From contig BLLT01000006.1 in assembly GCA_011958945.1 (NCBI GenBank), positions 1 to 45,015 on the forward strand: DNA of 45,015 bases, given 5' to 3'. This document shows, piece after piece, positions 15,854 to 23,329 of the stretch (its first letter is position 1; every line of letters starts with the position of its first letter). The notes under the pieces are model-generated. The model saw nothing but the letters and a program-made list of their open reading frames with translations, was not told the origin of the DNA and did no database searches. This DNA is from Lachnospiraceae bacterium. GTDB lineage: Bacteria; Bacillota; Clostridia; Lachnospirales; Lachnospiraceae. The position numbers were made by a program, and so were the translations under genes.

Positions 15854-16330
15854 TTAAACTGATGTTCCCATTTTGTTCCGTATCCGCAGTTCTTTAAAAA
15901 AGGTGGTCAGCATCCGGCTGCATTCCTCCCCCAAAATACCGCGCGTTACTTTTACCTGGTGGTTAAACTGGGGCATTTCCAGTATGTTGAGGATGGAGCC
16001 CCCGCAGCCGGCCTTGGGATTCATGCAGCCCATGACAACTTCGGTGATGCGTGCCTGTACGATAGCGCCGGAGCACATCTGACAGGGTTCCAGCGTTACA
16101 TAGAGGGTGCAGCCTTCCAGCCGCCAGTCCCCCATTTTTTTGCTGGCCTTGCGGATGGCTGTAATCTCCGCATGGGACAGTGTATTTTTATCCGTATTCC
16201 GGCGGTTATATCCCCGGCCAATGATTTTTCCTTCATAGACAATAACACATCCGATAGGAACCTCCCCCAGCAAATAGGCCTTTTTGGCCTGCTTTAAAGC
16301 CTCTTTCATATATTTTTCATGAATATCCAT
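15854..16330 (-). CDS. tadA: tRNA-specific adenosine-34 deaminase
   Basis: A 158-residue zinc deaminase that converts A34 to inosine in the tRNA-Arg(ACG) anticodon. The catalytic HAE is at residues 53-55 and the PCQMC zinc ligands at Cys 83 and 86. VPIGCVIV and the C-terminal motifs also match. Length is typical. It is transcribed towards the SRP RNA gene, a neighbour arrangement seen in other Firmicutes. It is bracketed by inverted repeat ends: family B at 15779 and family A at 16616. Confidence 0.95.
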   Translation of the reverse strand: MDIHEKYMKEALKQAKKAYLLGEVPIGCVIVYEGKIIGRGYNRRNTDKNTLSHAEITAIRKASKKMGDWRLEGCTLYVTLEPCQMCSGAIVQARITEVVMGCMNPKAGCGGSILNILEMPQFNHQVKVTRGILGEECSRMLTTFFKELRIRNKMGTSV

Positions 16331-16673
16331 ATTAATAACAATGCCTTTCTCTCAACCTGCGAAGTTTTGCGCAGGTACAAATTTGAATTCCCTGTGGTTC
16401 GGTGGCAGTACGTACCAATAGTATAGCAGGGTGCATATTGGACTATAAGTCACTTGTTTTTAACGGCTATGGTGGTATACTTGATAATAAGAAAAAGAAA
16501 TAGCCATAAAATTATTCGTGATATGGCAGCGGATAAGCGTCTGCCTCATCACATATTATGATATGATATTGCTTTTTTTTTTTCAACTGGGAATTTGATT
16601 CCTGCATTACGGTCTGATTCCATGACAGGGAAGCCGAAAGGCTGAACTGTTACATAGTAAGTAGGGAGATGGG
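16331..16673. other. Intergenic region with family A repeat (divergent promoters expected)
   Basis: Separates divergent tadA and the NrdG-like gene. No gene is seen. It contains a small GGCAG/CTGCC stem around 16523-16545, a run of T at about 16573-16582, and the family A copy at 16616-16653. Confidence 0.6.
16616..16653 (+). repeat. Family A palindromic repeat, copy 2
   Basis: A 38-bp copy with core AGCC-GAAA-GGCT and right end GGCTGAACTGTTAC. It ends 20 bp before the NrdG-like start codon, so it must lie in that gene's leader or promoter. Confidence 0.8.
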
Positions 16674-17372
16674 ATGATGCGGATATGTGGACTGAATAAA
16701 ACAACGCTGCTGGATTATCCGGGGCATGTGGCTGCTGCGATTTTTTTAGGCGGATGCAATTTCCGCTGCCCTTTCTGCCAGAACGGAGATTTGGTTTTAA
16801 GGCCGGAAAGCCAAAGGGTAATAGATGAGCAGGAGATATACGCTTTTTTGGAAAAGAGGAAGGGTGTCTTGTCGGGGGTATGCATAACCGGAGGGGAACC
16901 TACGCTGGAAAAGGATTTGTCCGCAGTGATAAGGAAAATAAAAGGAATGGGCTATCTGGTAAAGCTCGATACAAATGGATACCGCCCGGAAACCCTAAGG
17001 GAACTGCTGGCCGAAGGGATACTGGATTATATTGCCATGGATGTGAAGAATTGCATGGACCGTTATAGGGAAACAACCGGATGCAGTCATATTGATATAG
17101 AGAAAATCAGGGAATCCATATACTTGATAAAAGGCTGCGGGATAGATTATGAATTCCGCACAACAGTTGTAAAGGAACTGCACAGCGATGAAAACATGGT
17201 AAAGCTGGGGAAAGAAATAGAGGGGGCGAAAGCTTATTTCCTACAGGGTTATCAAGAAAGCGGAGGGGTAATTTCCCCAGGATTTCATAGCTGCACGAAG
17301 ATGGAAATGGAAAAAAAAGCTGCACTTGTCCGCCGTTTTGTGTCAAATGTGCAGTTAAGAGGGGTGGAATAG
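16674..17372 (+). CDS. nrdG: Anaerobic ribonucleotide reductase activating-type radical SAM protein
   Basis: A 232-residue radical SAM activase. GGCNFRCPFCQN supplies the cluster cysteines (28, 32, 35). CITGGEPT is the SAM-binding GGE motif, followed by KLDTNGYRP and IAMDVKN. The family is the NrdG2/PflA-like group (COG1180), which installs glycyl radicals on class III ribonucleotide reductase or related enzymes. No nrdD is adjacent in this window, so the partner is unknown and the symbol is family-level. ATG 16674 follows GGGA at 6 bp. It ends 8 bp from the convergent kinase-like gene. Confidence 0.8.
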   Translation: MMRICGLNKTTLLDYPGHVAAAIFLGGCNFRCPFCQNGDLVLRPESQRVIDEQEIYAFLEKRKGVLSGVCITGGEPTLEKDLSAVIRKIKGMGYLVKLDTNGYRPETLRELLAEGILDYIAMDVKNCMDRYRETTGCSHIDIEKIRESIYLIKGCGIDYEFRTTVVKELHSDENMVKLGKEIEGAKAYFLQGYQESGGVISPGFHSCTKMEMEKKAALVRRFVSNVQLRGVE

Positions 17373-17380
17373 GCTTATAT

Positions 17381-17854
17381 CTAAAAAATTGAGTAGTATT
17401 TCCGCCGTATTCTTCCCGTAAACCCATAGTCGATGATGACAGGGCGGCTATGCAGGATTCCCCAATTTACAGGACGGCACAAGTCGGTGACGAGCAGATT
17501 GTACTTGCGGGGGATGTATTTAAAATCATTTAGCTGGAAAAGTTCTTTGTTCGTCCTTACATGAAAATAATCGCGGACATAGGAAAAATCTGCGATTGTT
17601 CCGGCTTTTTCCATAAAGAGGTAATGATTATCCTGGGAGATGAACAGGACTTTGGCAAAAAGGGTAGAATCATCCATTTCGGAGATAATATATTCTACTT
17701 GATTCTGGGCATAGCCCTTGGCGTTTTTAGCGGCTTTTAAAACAGAACCATTGCGTAAATCGTATACTTTCCGACCGGAACCGGTTCCCAGCAAAGGGTA
17801 TTCGCCATTGGAAAGCCGGTCTAAAATATCTGGTAAATGAATCGGGTCATTCAT
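17381..17854 (-). CDS. Minimal protein-kinase-fold protein
   Basis: A 157-residue protein not assigned to a named family but with kinase-like motifs in order: glycine-rich loop GTGSGRKVY (residues 23-31), a VLK lysine (Lys 40), and a catalytic-loop-like TDLCRPVNWGIL (Asp 124, Asn 130) followed by VIIDYG (Asp 142, DFG-like). This is about half the size of a normal kinase; the C-lobe beyond the metal-binding Asp is missing. It may be a degenerate or miniature kinase or phosphotransferase, or a pseudokinase. AGGTGA lies before the ATG. Family resemblance is inference from motifs only. Confidence 0.6.
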   Translation of the reverse strand: MNDPIHLPDILDRLSNGEYPLLGTGSGRKVYDLRNGSVLKAAKNAKGYAQNQVEYIISEMDDSTLFAKVLFISQDNHYLFMEKAGTIADFSYVRDYFHVRTNKELFQLNDFKYIPRKYNLLVTDLCRPVNWGILHSRPVIIDYGFTGRIRRKYYSIF

Positions 17855-17929
17855 GGAATATCACCTGAGAACTTGTAGTTTATTATCATTATATGTTGGA
17901 AATTGGGGAATGGTACTTTAACTTAAGAG

Positions 17930-17982
17930 GATTCCCCAACAGGGAAGCAGAAGGCTGACCTGTTAACAGTAATAACTGTTAC
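17930..17982 (+). repeat. Family A repeat, copy 3, with AACAGT palindrome
   Basis: A variant copy (core AGCAGAAGGCT) followed directly by AACAGTAATAACTGTTAC, the same 18-bp palindrome found at 164-181. The pairing of these two modules in both places shows they belong to one composite element. Confidence 0.72.
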
Positions 17983-18031
17983 AAATAACAGTATAAATAA
18001 CAGCATTTTACGTGCAAAAAATAAATGAGTG

Positions 18032-18040
18032 TGTTATAAT
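18032..18040 (+). promoter_or_regulatory. Extended -10 promoter of the microprotein gene
   Basis: TGTTATAAT is a consensus TATAAT with an upstream TG extension. No good -35 is seen, as expected for an extended -10 promoter. It lies 46 bp before the start codon at 18087. Confidence 0.6.
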
Positions 18041-18086
18041 ACATTATATATAAGTGGAAACAAGCAGGGAAAAGAGGTAAAAATAT

Positions 18087-18203
18087 ATGGAAATGTTGAT
18101 TTTAGGCGGCGGATTGCTTATCATTATTATTGCAGTGATTGTATCGGTAGTTTCATCGGTAGTATCTGCTGTAGCAGCAAGCGAGGATGAGGAAAATATG
18201 TGA
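18087..18203 (+). CDS. 38-residue single-pass membrane microprotein
   Basis: The frame encodes 38 residues: MEMLILGGG, then one strongly hydrophobic helix of about 22 residues rich in Ile, Val and Ser (residues 10-31), ending in an acidic tail (EDEEN). AAAGAGG is 9 bp before the ATG, and an extended -10 promoter lies upstream. This context supports a real gene. Function unknown; it could be a small regulatory membrane protein or a type I toxin-like peptide, although no antisense RNA promoter was identified. It is short enough to be missed by normal gene calling. Confidence 0.6.
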   Translation: MEMLILGGGLLIIIIAVIVSVVSSVVSAVAASEDEENM

Positions 18204-18437
18204 ATTTAAAATAATGGTTTGGCCTAATAGGCTGTGTATTTACTTTGGAATATGTCAATGCATGGCATTATGGCAAACTATTTATTTTAGATTTAGTTTA
18301 TGAATGGTTATGAAAATTTATATGTTTTTTGAAAATAAAACACATAACGGACACATTTATGACTTATTATATGTTATAGATAGTTGAAGAATTCACTATT
18401 TAAAACTCACTATCTCCCCCCTCATAAGAAAATAAAG
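18204..18437. other. AT-rich stretch between the microprotein and its terminator
   Basis: About 230 bp with no supported reading frame. It is either a long 3' UTR or could hold a small RNA; no clear internal promoter was seen. Confidence 0.45.
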
Positions 18438-18467
18438 AAAAAAGTTCCGCTTATGCGGAACTTTTTT
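18438..18467. terminator. Bidirectional-looking intrinsic terminator
   Basis: A 13-bp perfect stem, AAAAAAGTTCCGC with GCGGAACTTTTTT, around a TTAT loop. The T-run on the plus strand would end transcripts from the microprotein. The matching A-run gives the same structure on the other strand. Confidence 0.9.
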
Positions 18468-18570
18468 CTTGCCTTATAGGAATCGGGTGTTAAATGCGCT
18501 GGCTGCGAACCATATAATACATAGGTTGAATCTTTGGTTTTGCATATAAAATATTCTGGGAGGAAAATTT

Positions 18571-20178
18571 ATGGATAGTATCAGCCTGCTGTATCCGGCA
18601 GGATATAATGAAAAAAAGCGTTCATCCTGTAAGCTGAAAGACTATGATTTTATTAGGGAATTGCAGCTGGATTCTTTGGTGGTGCTGATAACGGGCAACT
18701 ATAGAGGGATGGCGAACCTTAAACTACAGGATTTTTTTACCACAGATGAAGAGGTGCTTAAGTATCGTTTGGATGTGGTAGAGGATTTGGTGGAACATAG
18801 GGAGTGGTATGAGGTGTTTTGTAAGGCAATTCCGGCGATACAGAATATTTCTGATTTGCAGAGGGCGATGAGCAGTGACTTTTCTATAGAATCTGCTCTC
18901 GGTTCCATCCGTTTTTTGGAAATGTATATTGAAATTGTGGAGTTATTTGCCCAAGGGATTCTTTCGGGGGAAGCGGGTTCGGAGGGGCTGCGCAGACTGC
19001 AGGAAAAGGTAAAGGAAGTCTCGGAGAGCGGGGAATACCGCAGCTTAAAGGAAGAACTGGGAAAGGAAGAGACGAACTTTGGTTTGGTGAAAAGCATTAC
19101 GTTGGGAATCAATCTGGATGAGACTCTTCGTGTTCAGGAGGCCGGGATAGTATCTGTCAATATGGAAAAGTTTCATCCGGGAACAGTAATGGATAGGCTG
19201 TTAAAAAAGATGGGGAAAGAGAGTATGGCTTTGATGACCCCATTGTTCCCGATTAACAGAGGGCTGCACATTGGGGATGCGAAGGCCATAGAGGCCACGG
19301 CGCGTTCGGCATTAAATACGATTTTTGCCCGTACGGTAAAAAGTTTTGAACCAACGGTGCAGAAGTACTTCTCAACGAATACCTCCTGGTTTGTGCAGCT
19401 GATGGACGATATCAGATTCCTGACAGCAGGAGTGAAATTTATTTTAGATATGGAAGCGAAAGGGTTCGCCATGTGCAAACCCGGTATTGCATCTATGGAA
19501 GAAAAAAGGTGTGATTTGGCCGGCGTATATAACCCGGTCCTGGCAGCAAAAGAGGTGGAGAAGACGGTAGTAGCCAATTCTTTTACTTATGATGAAAAGG
19601 GGCGGTTTTATCTGGTGACGGGGCCCAACCATGGCGGGAAATCTATTTTTGCCTATTCCATAGGGATGACTCAGGCGTTGTTTCAGTTGGGGCTGTTTGT
19701 GCCGGCGAAACAGGCCTGCATTAGTCCGGCCACCGGAATCTATACACATTTTCCGGTTTCCGATGAAGATAATTATGGGAAGGGAAGGCTGGAAAGTGAA
19801 TGCGCCAGGCTGGGAAAAATATTGGAGGGGTTGGAAGAGACGGATATTTTGCTGATGGATGAATCTTTTTCCAGCACCAGCGGAATGGAAGCCGGCTATA
19901 TTGCTTCCCAAGTGCTGGCCAGCATAGGGCGCATTGGCTGTGGGGGAATCTACGTTACCCATATTCATGAACTGACCCAGAAACTGGAAGAATATAACGG
20001 CTATCCGGGGAATAGGGGAAAGATAGATAATTTGGTGGCTCAGATGGAAAATAAAGAAAACGGAATTCGAAGTTACCGGGTGGAACGGGCAACACCTGAC
20101 GGGTTGAGTTATGCAAAGGATATTGCAGCACGCTATGGGCTGCTGTGCGAATCCTATGGTCTAGCTTCCATGGCATGA
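18571..20178 (+). CDS. MutS-like ATPase lacking the mismatch-recognition domain
   Basis: A 535-residue protein with a MutS-type C-terminal ATPase: Walker A GPNHGGKS (about residue 350), Walker B ILLMDESFSSTS and the H-loop-like VTHIHEL. The preceding 300 residues form a helical lever/clamp-like region (MutS domain III type). The N-terminal mismatch-binding domain with its FxE motif is absent, and so are the Smr nuclease and KOW parts of MutS2. It therefore belongs to the small MutS-homologue ATPases of unknown role, perhaps acting on branched DNA. GGGAGG precedes ATG 18571. The VWA gene follows 100 bp later on the same strand. Confidence 0.85.
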   Translation: MDSISLLYPAGYNEKKRSSCKLKDYDFIRELQLDSLVVLITGNYRGMANLKLQDFFTTDEEVLKYRLDVVEDLVEHREWYEVFCKAIPAIQNISDLQRAMSSDFSIESALGSIRFLEMYIEIVELFAQGILSGEAGSEGLRRLQEKVKEVSESGEYRSLKEELGKEETNFGLVKSITLGINLDETLRVQEAGIVSVNMEKFHPGTVMDRLLKKMGKESMALMTPLFPINRGLHIGDAKAIEATARSALNTIFARTVKSFEPTVQKYFSTNTSWFVQLMDDIRFLTAGVKFILDMEAKGFAMCKPGIASMEEKRCDLAGVYNPVLAAKEVEKTVVANSFTYDEKGRFYLVTGPNHGGKSIFAYSIGMTQALFQLGLFVPAKQACISPATGIYTHFPVSDEDNYGKGRLESECARLGKILEGLEETDILLMDESFSSTSGMEAGYIASQVLASIGRIGCGGIYVTHIHELTQKLEEYNGYPGNRGKIDNLVAQMENKENGIRSYRVERATPDGLSYAKDIAARYGLLCESYGLASMA

Positions 20179-20278
20179 AAAGGCTTTTTACAAAAATATA
20201 TTGTCAGAATATTCAGCAAGTTTATCGGCTTTGCAATTACCTAAATAATAGATATAAAGAAAGGAACATGAAAAGCAT

Positions 20279-21583
20279 ATGGATTCCGAATTTCAGAAGA
20301 CAATGGAAAGGCAGAAAAGGGCGGAAGAACTGGCAGAAAAGGTGATGTGTCTGGCACGGGATAATATAGTGGTAAATATGCGCTTCCTGGATGTAGCCCT
20401 TTCGCGTCTGAAAGCGGAAGGTAGAAATGGGCTGGGCGGAGCGGCAGCGGACGGGGAAAAACTTTATTATGATCCGGTTTGGCTGTTGAAACGATATAAG
20501 GAGGAGCCAGGCTATCCTATCCGGCTGTACCTCCACGTCCTTTTCCATTATGTTTTTTACCATAGTTTTGCTTATGGAGAAAAGGAAGAGGAACTGTGGG
20601 ATTTGGCGGCAGACGCGGCGGCAGAAAATGTAATATTGGAAATGAAGCTTCCGATGGGGGGACTGGAGGCGGACAGGGAGGCAGGAAACAAGCTGCATTA
20701 CCTGAAAGAGGATGCAGGAATGCTCACCGCTGAGAGAATTTACCGGTTTATCAAAAAGAACCCACTGACCAAGGCGGAAATGGAGCAGTGGAGAAGGCTG
20801 TTTGCTAAAGATGTTCATTTTTATTGGAAGGAAAAGGAAAAGTATGAAATAACGCTGGATCAATGGAAAAAAATAAGCGAAAGAGTGAAAGCGGATGTGA
20901 AATCTTTTTCTAAGGATAAAAATTCTTCGGAAAGCCTGGAAAAAAACCTTGCAGAAGCGACCAGAGATAGGTATGATTATGGGGAGTTGCTGCGGCGTTT
21001 TACGGTGATGGGAGAGGATATGCAGGTAAATGACGATGAGTTCGACTACATCTATTATACTTACGGTCTCTCAACCTATGGGGATATGCCTTTAGTCGAG
21101 CCGCTGGAATATAAGGATGCGAGAAAGGTAAAAGAATTTGTGATTGCCATAGATACTTCGGCGTCATGCCGAGGGGAAATTGTGCGGGAATTTATTCGGA
21201 GGACTTATTCTATCTTAAAGGGAACGGAGCATTTTTTCCAGAAAATCAATATCCATATCATACAATGTGACAGCGATGTCAGAAGTGACACGAAGATAGT
21301 TTCACAAGAGGATTTTGAAGACTTTATGAAAAATGGAAAGCTGAAAGGGTTCGGTTCTACGGATTTTCGGCCGGTATTTGAATATGTGGACGAACTTTTG
21401 GCAAAGGGGGAGTTCGAGAATTTAAAAGGTTTGATTTATTTTACGGATGGATATGGGGTGTACCCGTCGCGTATGCCAGGCTATGACACTATATTTGCAT
21501 TTTTGGATGAAAATAATGAACGGCCGGATGTGCCGCCTTGGGCGATTCCGGTAGTATTGGATGGAGCGGATTATGACAATTAA
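20279..21583 (+). CDS. VWA-like (DUF2201) protein with degenerate metallopeptidase domain
   Basis: A 434-residue protein with the architecture of DUF2201 proteins: an N-terminal putative metallopeptidase-like domain and a C-terminal von Willebrand A-like domain. The VWA part has a MIDAS-type DTSAS (about residue 290), GFGSTDFRPVFEYVDE and LIYFTDGYG. In the N-terminal domain the zinc-protease helix reads HVLFHYVFYH, so the usual HExxH glutamate is replaced, predicting loss of peptidase activity. Such proteins work with MoxR AAA ATPases, and the next gene is one, overlapping by 11 bp. The ribosome binding site (AAGGAA) is rather far, about 12 bp, from ATG 20279; ATG 20306 is possible. Confidence 0.82.
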   Translation: MDSEFQKTMERQKRAEELAEKVMCLARDNIVVNMRFLDVALSRLKAEGRNGLGGAAADGEKLYYDPVWLLKRYKEEPGYPIRLYLHVLFHYVFYHSFAYGEKEEELWDLAADAAAENVILEMKLPMGGLEADREAGNKLHYLKEDAGMLTAERIYRFIKKNPLTKAEMEQWRRLFAKDVHFYWKEKEKYEITLDQWKKISERVKADVKSFSKDKNSSESLEKNLAEATRDRYDYGELLRRFTVMGEDMQVNDDEFDYIYYTYGLSTYGDMPLVEPLEYKDARKVKEFVIAIDTSASCRGEIVREFIRRTYSILKGTEHFFQKINIHIIQCDSDVRSDTKIVSQEDFEDFMKNGKLKGFGSTDFRPVFEYVDELLAKGEFENLKGLIYFTDGYGVYPSRMPGYDTIFAFLDENNERPDVPPWAIPVVLDGADYDN

Positions 21584-23183
21584 ACAGGCAAAGGAATATA
21601 TTAAAAGTACAGTAAATTTGTATTTGAAAAAGGATGAGTTCGGCGAATACAGGATTCCGGTGGTGCGGCAGCGGCCAATTTTTCTGCTGGGTGCACCGGG
21701 GGTGGGGAAAACGGCGGTGATGGAGCAGATTGCCCAGGAATTGGGCATTGCGCTTGTTTCTTATTCCATGACCCATCATACGAGGCAATCTGCATTGGGG
21801 CTTCCTTTTATTGAAGAGAAGGAATATGAGGGGAAGAATTACCGGGTTTCGGAGTATACTATGAGCGAAATTATCGCTTCCATTTATGATGTGATGAGGG
21901 AAAGCGGCATTAAGGAGGGAATTTTGTTTTTGGATGAAATCAATTGCGTGTCCGAAACACTGGCGCCTTCCATGCTGCAGTTCCTGCAATATAAAGTATT
22001 CGGCAAGCATAAAGTGCCGGAGGGATGGGTGATTGTGACGGCAGGCAATCCGCCGGAGTATAATAAGTCGGTACGTGAATTCGATGTTGTGACCATGGAC
22101 AGGCTGAAAGTCCTGGATGTGGAGGCGGAATACAGCGTATGGAAGGAGTATGCCCAGGAGCAGGGGATACACAATGTGATTACCAGCTATTTGGAATTGA
22201 AGAAGGAACATTTTTACCGGATAGAAACTACGGTGAAAGGACGTTCTTATGTGACGGCGAGAGGGTGGGAAGATTTATCCCAAATTCTTTATTTGTATGA
22301 GGAAGAAGGGCTGACAGCGGATGAGACGCTGATTGGCCAGTATCTGAGAAATGACAGGATTGTCAAGGAATTTACCGCTTATTATGATTTATATAATAAA
22401 TATAAGAAAAATTATCATGTGGAAGATATTTTGGCTGGAAAAGCGCCGGAGGATACGGTAATCAGGGCAAAGGCGGCGGCTTTCGATGAGAGGCTTTCTT
22501 TGCTGAGCATGCTGATGGATAAGGTGCTTGGGGAAATACGGGAGCGGATGGAGAATGCAGATTACTTGAATGCTTTGATGCCGTTGTTAAAGGCAGTAAA
22601 AAATACAGCAGGAAATACTTGGGCAGGCGCATCGGCGAATGAAACAGTAAATGCATCAGCAAATGCAGCGGCAAGTACAGCGACAAATGAAGCAGCAAAT
22701 ATAACGGCGAATGAAACAGTAAACACAGTAGCAAATATACTGGAGAAGCAAATAGAAGCAAAGAGAAAATGGATGGATTCCCTGCAGGCAGCCAATGCCC
22801 TTTCCGATGAAGAGAGGAGAAAGTATAAAAGGGTAGTCCGGTTTTTGGAACGGGCCAGAAAAGAAGTGCAGATGGGGGATATGGGCCAAGGGGAGGAAGC
22901 GTTTTTACAGATTAAAAAGATGTTCGATGCCCAGGTAGGGGAGATGAAGGCGGATGTGGCTGAAACGAAGGGGAAACTGCATGCCTTGTTTGCATTTACT
23001 AAGGAAGCCTTTGGGGAAGAGAACGAAATGCTTATTCTTGTGACAGAACTGACGGTAAATACCGACAGTGCCCGTTTTATCGGTATGTTTGGATGCGAAG
23101 ATTATCAGAAATATAACGGGCAGCTACGGCTCTCCGGGCGGCAGGAAGATTTGAGGCAGGAGATAGAGAAATTGGATCTATAA
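21573..23183 (+). CDS. MoxR-like AAA+ ATPase
   Basis: A 536-residue AAA+ ATPase of MoxR/dynein-like type. Walker A is GAPGVGKT (residues 40-47), Walker B ILFLDEIN and sensor 1 VTAGNPPEYN. MoxR proteins act as chaperone-like remodellers together with VWA proteins, here the gene immediately upstream, whose stop codon it overlaps. An Ala-Asn-Thr-rich insert of simple repeats (about residues 350-390, containing ANETVN twice) joins the ATPase to a helical C-terminal region. ATG 21573 is preferred (GGAG six bases upstream) over in-frame 21561. Target complex unknown. Confidence 0.87.
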   Translation: MTIKQAKEYIKSTVNLYLKKDEFGEYRIPVVRQRPIFLLGAPGVGKTAVMEQIAQELGIALVSYSMTHHTRQSALGLPFIEEKEYEGKNYRVSEYTMSEIIASIYDVMRESGIKEGILFLDEINCVSETLAPSMLQFLQYKVFGKHKVPEGWVIVTAGNPPEYNKSVREFDVVTMDRLKVLDVEAEYSVWKEYAQEQGIHNVITSYLELKKEHFYRIETTVKGRSYVTARGWEDLSQILYLYEEEGLTADETLIGQYLRNDRIVKEFTAYYDLYNKYKKNYHVEDILAGKAPEDTVIRAKAAAFDERLSLLSMLMDKVLGEIRERMENADYLNALMPLLKAVKNTAGNTWAGASANETVNASANAAASTATNEAANITANETVNTVANILEKQIEAKRKWMDSLQAANALSDEERRKYKRVVRFLERARKEVQMGDMGQGEEAFLQIKKMFDAQVGEMKADVAETKGKLHALFAFTKEAFGEENEMLILVTELTVNTDSARFIGMFGCEDYQKYNGQLRLSGRQEDLRQEIEKLDL

Positions 23184-23277
23184 AGCAATGAAGTGCCGGG
23201 AAACGAAGGAGATAAAGCAATGAAGAGCTGGGAAACGAAGGAGATAAAGCAGCGAAAGGCCGGGAAACGAAAGGGAT
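23182..23277 (+). repeat. Three 32-bp tandem repeats
   Basis: Units at 23182-23213, 23214-23245 and 23246-23277 share AAAGCAATGAAG and GGGAAACGAAGGAGAT, with a decayed fourth unit after 23278. They begin at the stop codon of the MoxR gene and fill the gap to the next gene. Each contains a GAAGGAGAT or AAAGGGAT purine tract like a ribosome binding site. Confidence 0.85.
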
Positions 23278-23329
23278 AAGACAAAAAGGGCCGGGCATCA
23301 AAAAATAATAAGGATATAAAGGGATAAAC

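Noticed and set aside
23182-23277. CRISPR-like repeats
   Set aside because: The 32-bp units are directly adjacent with no unique spacers, and no cas genes occur in the window.
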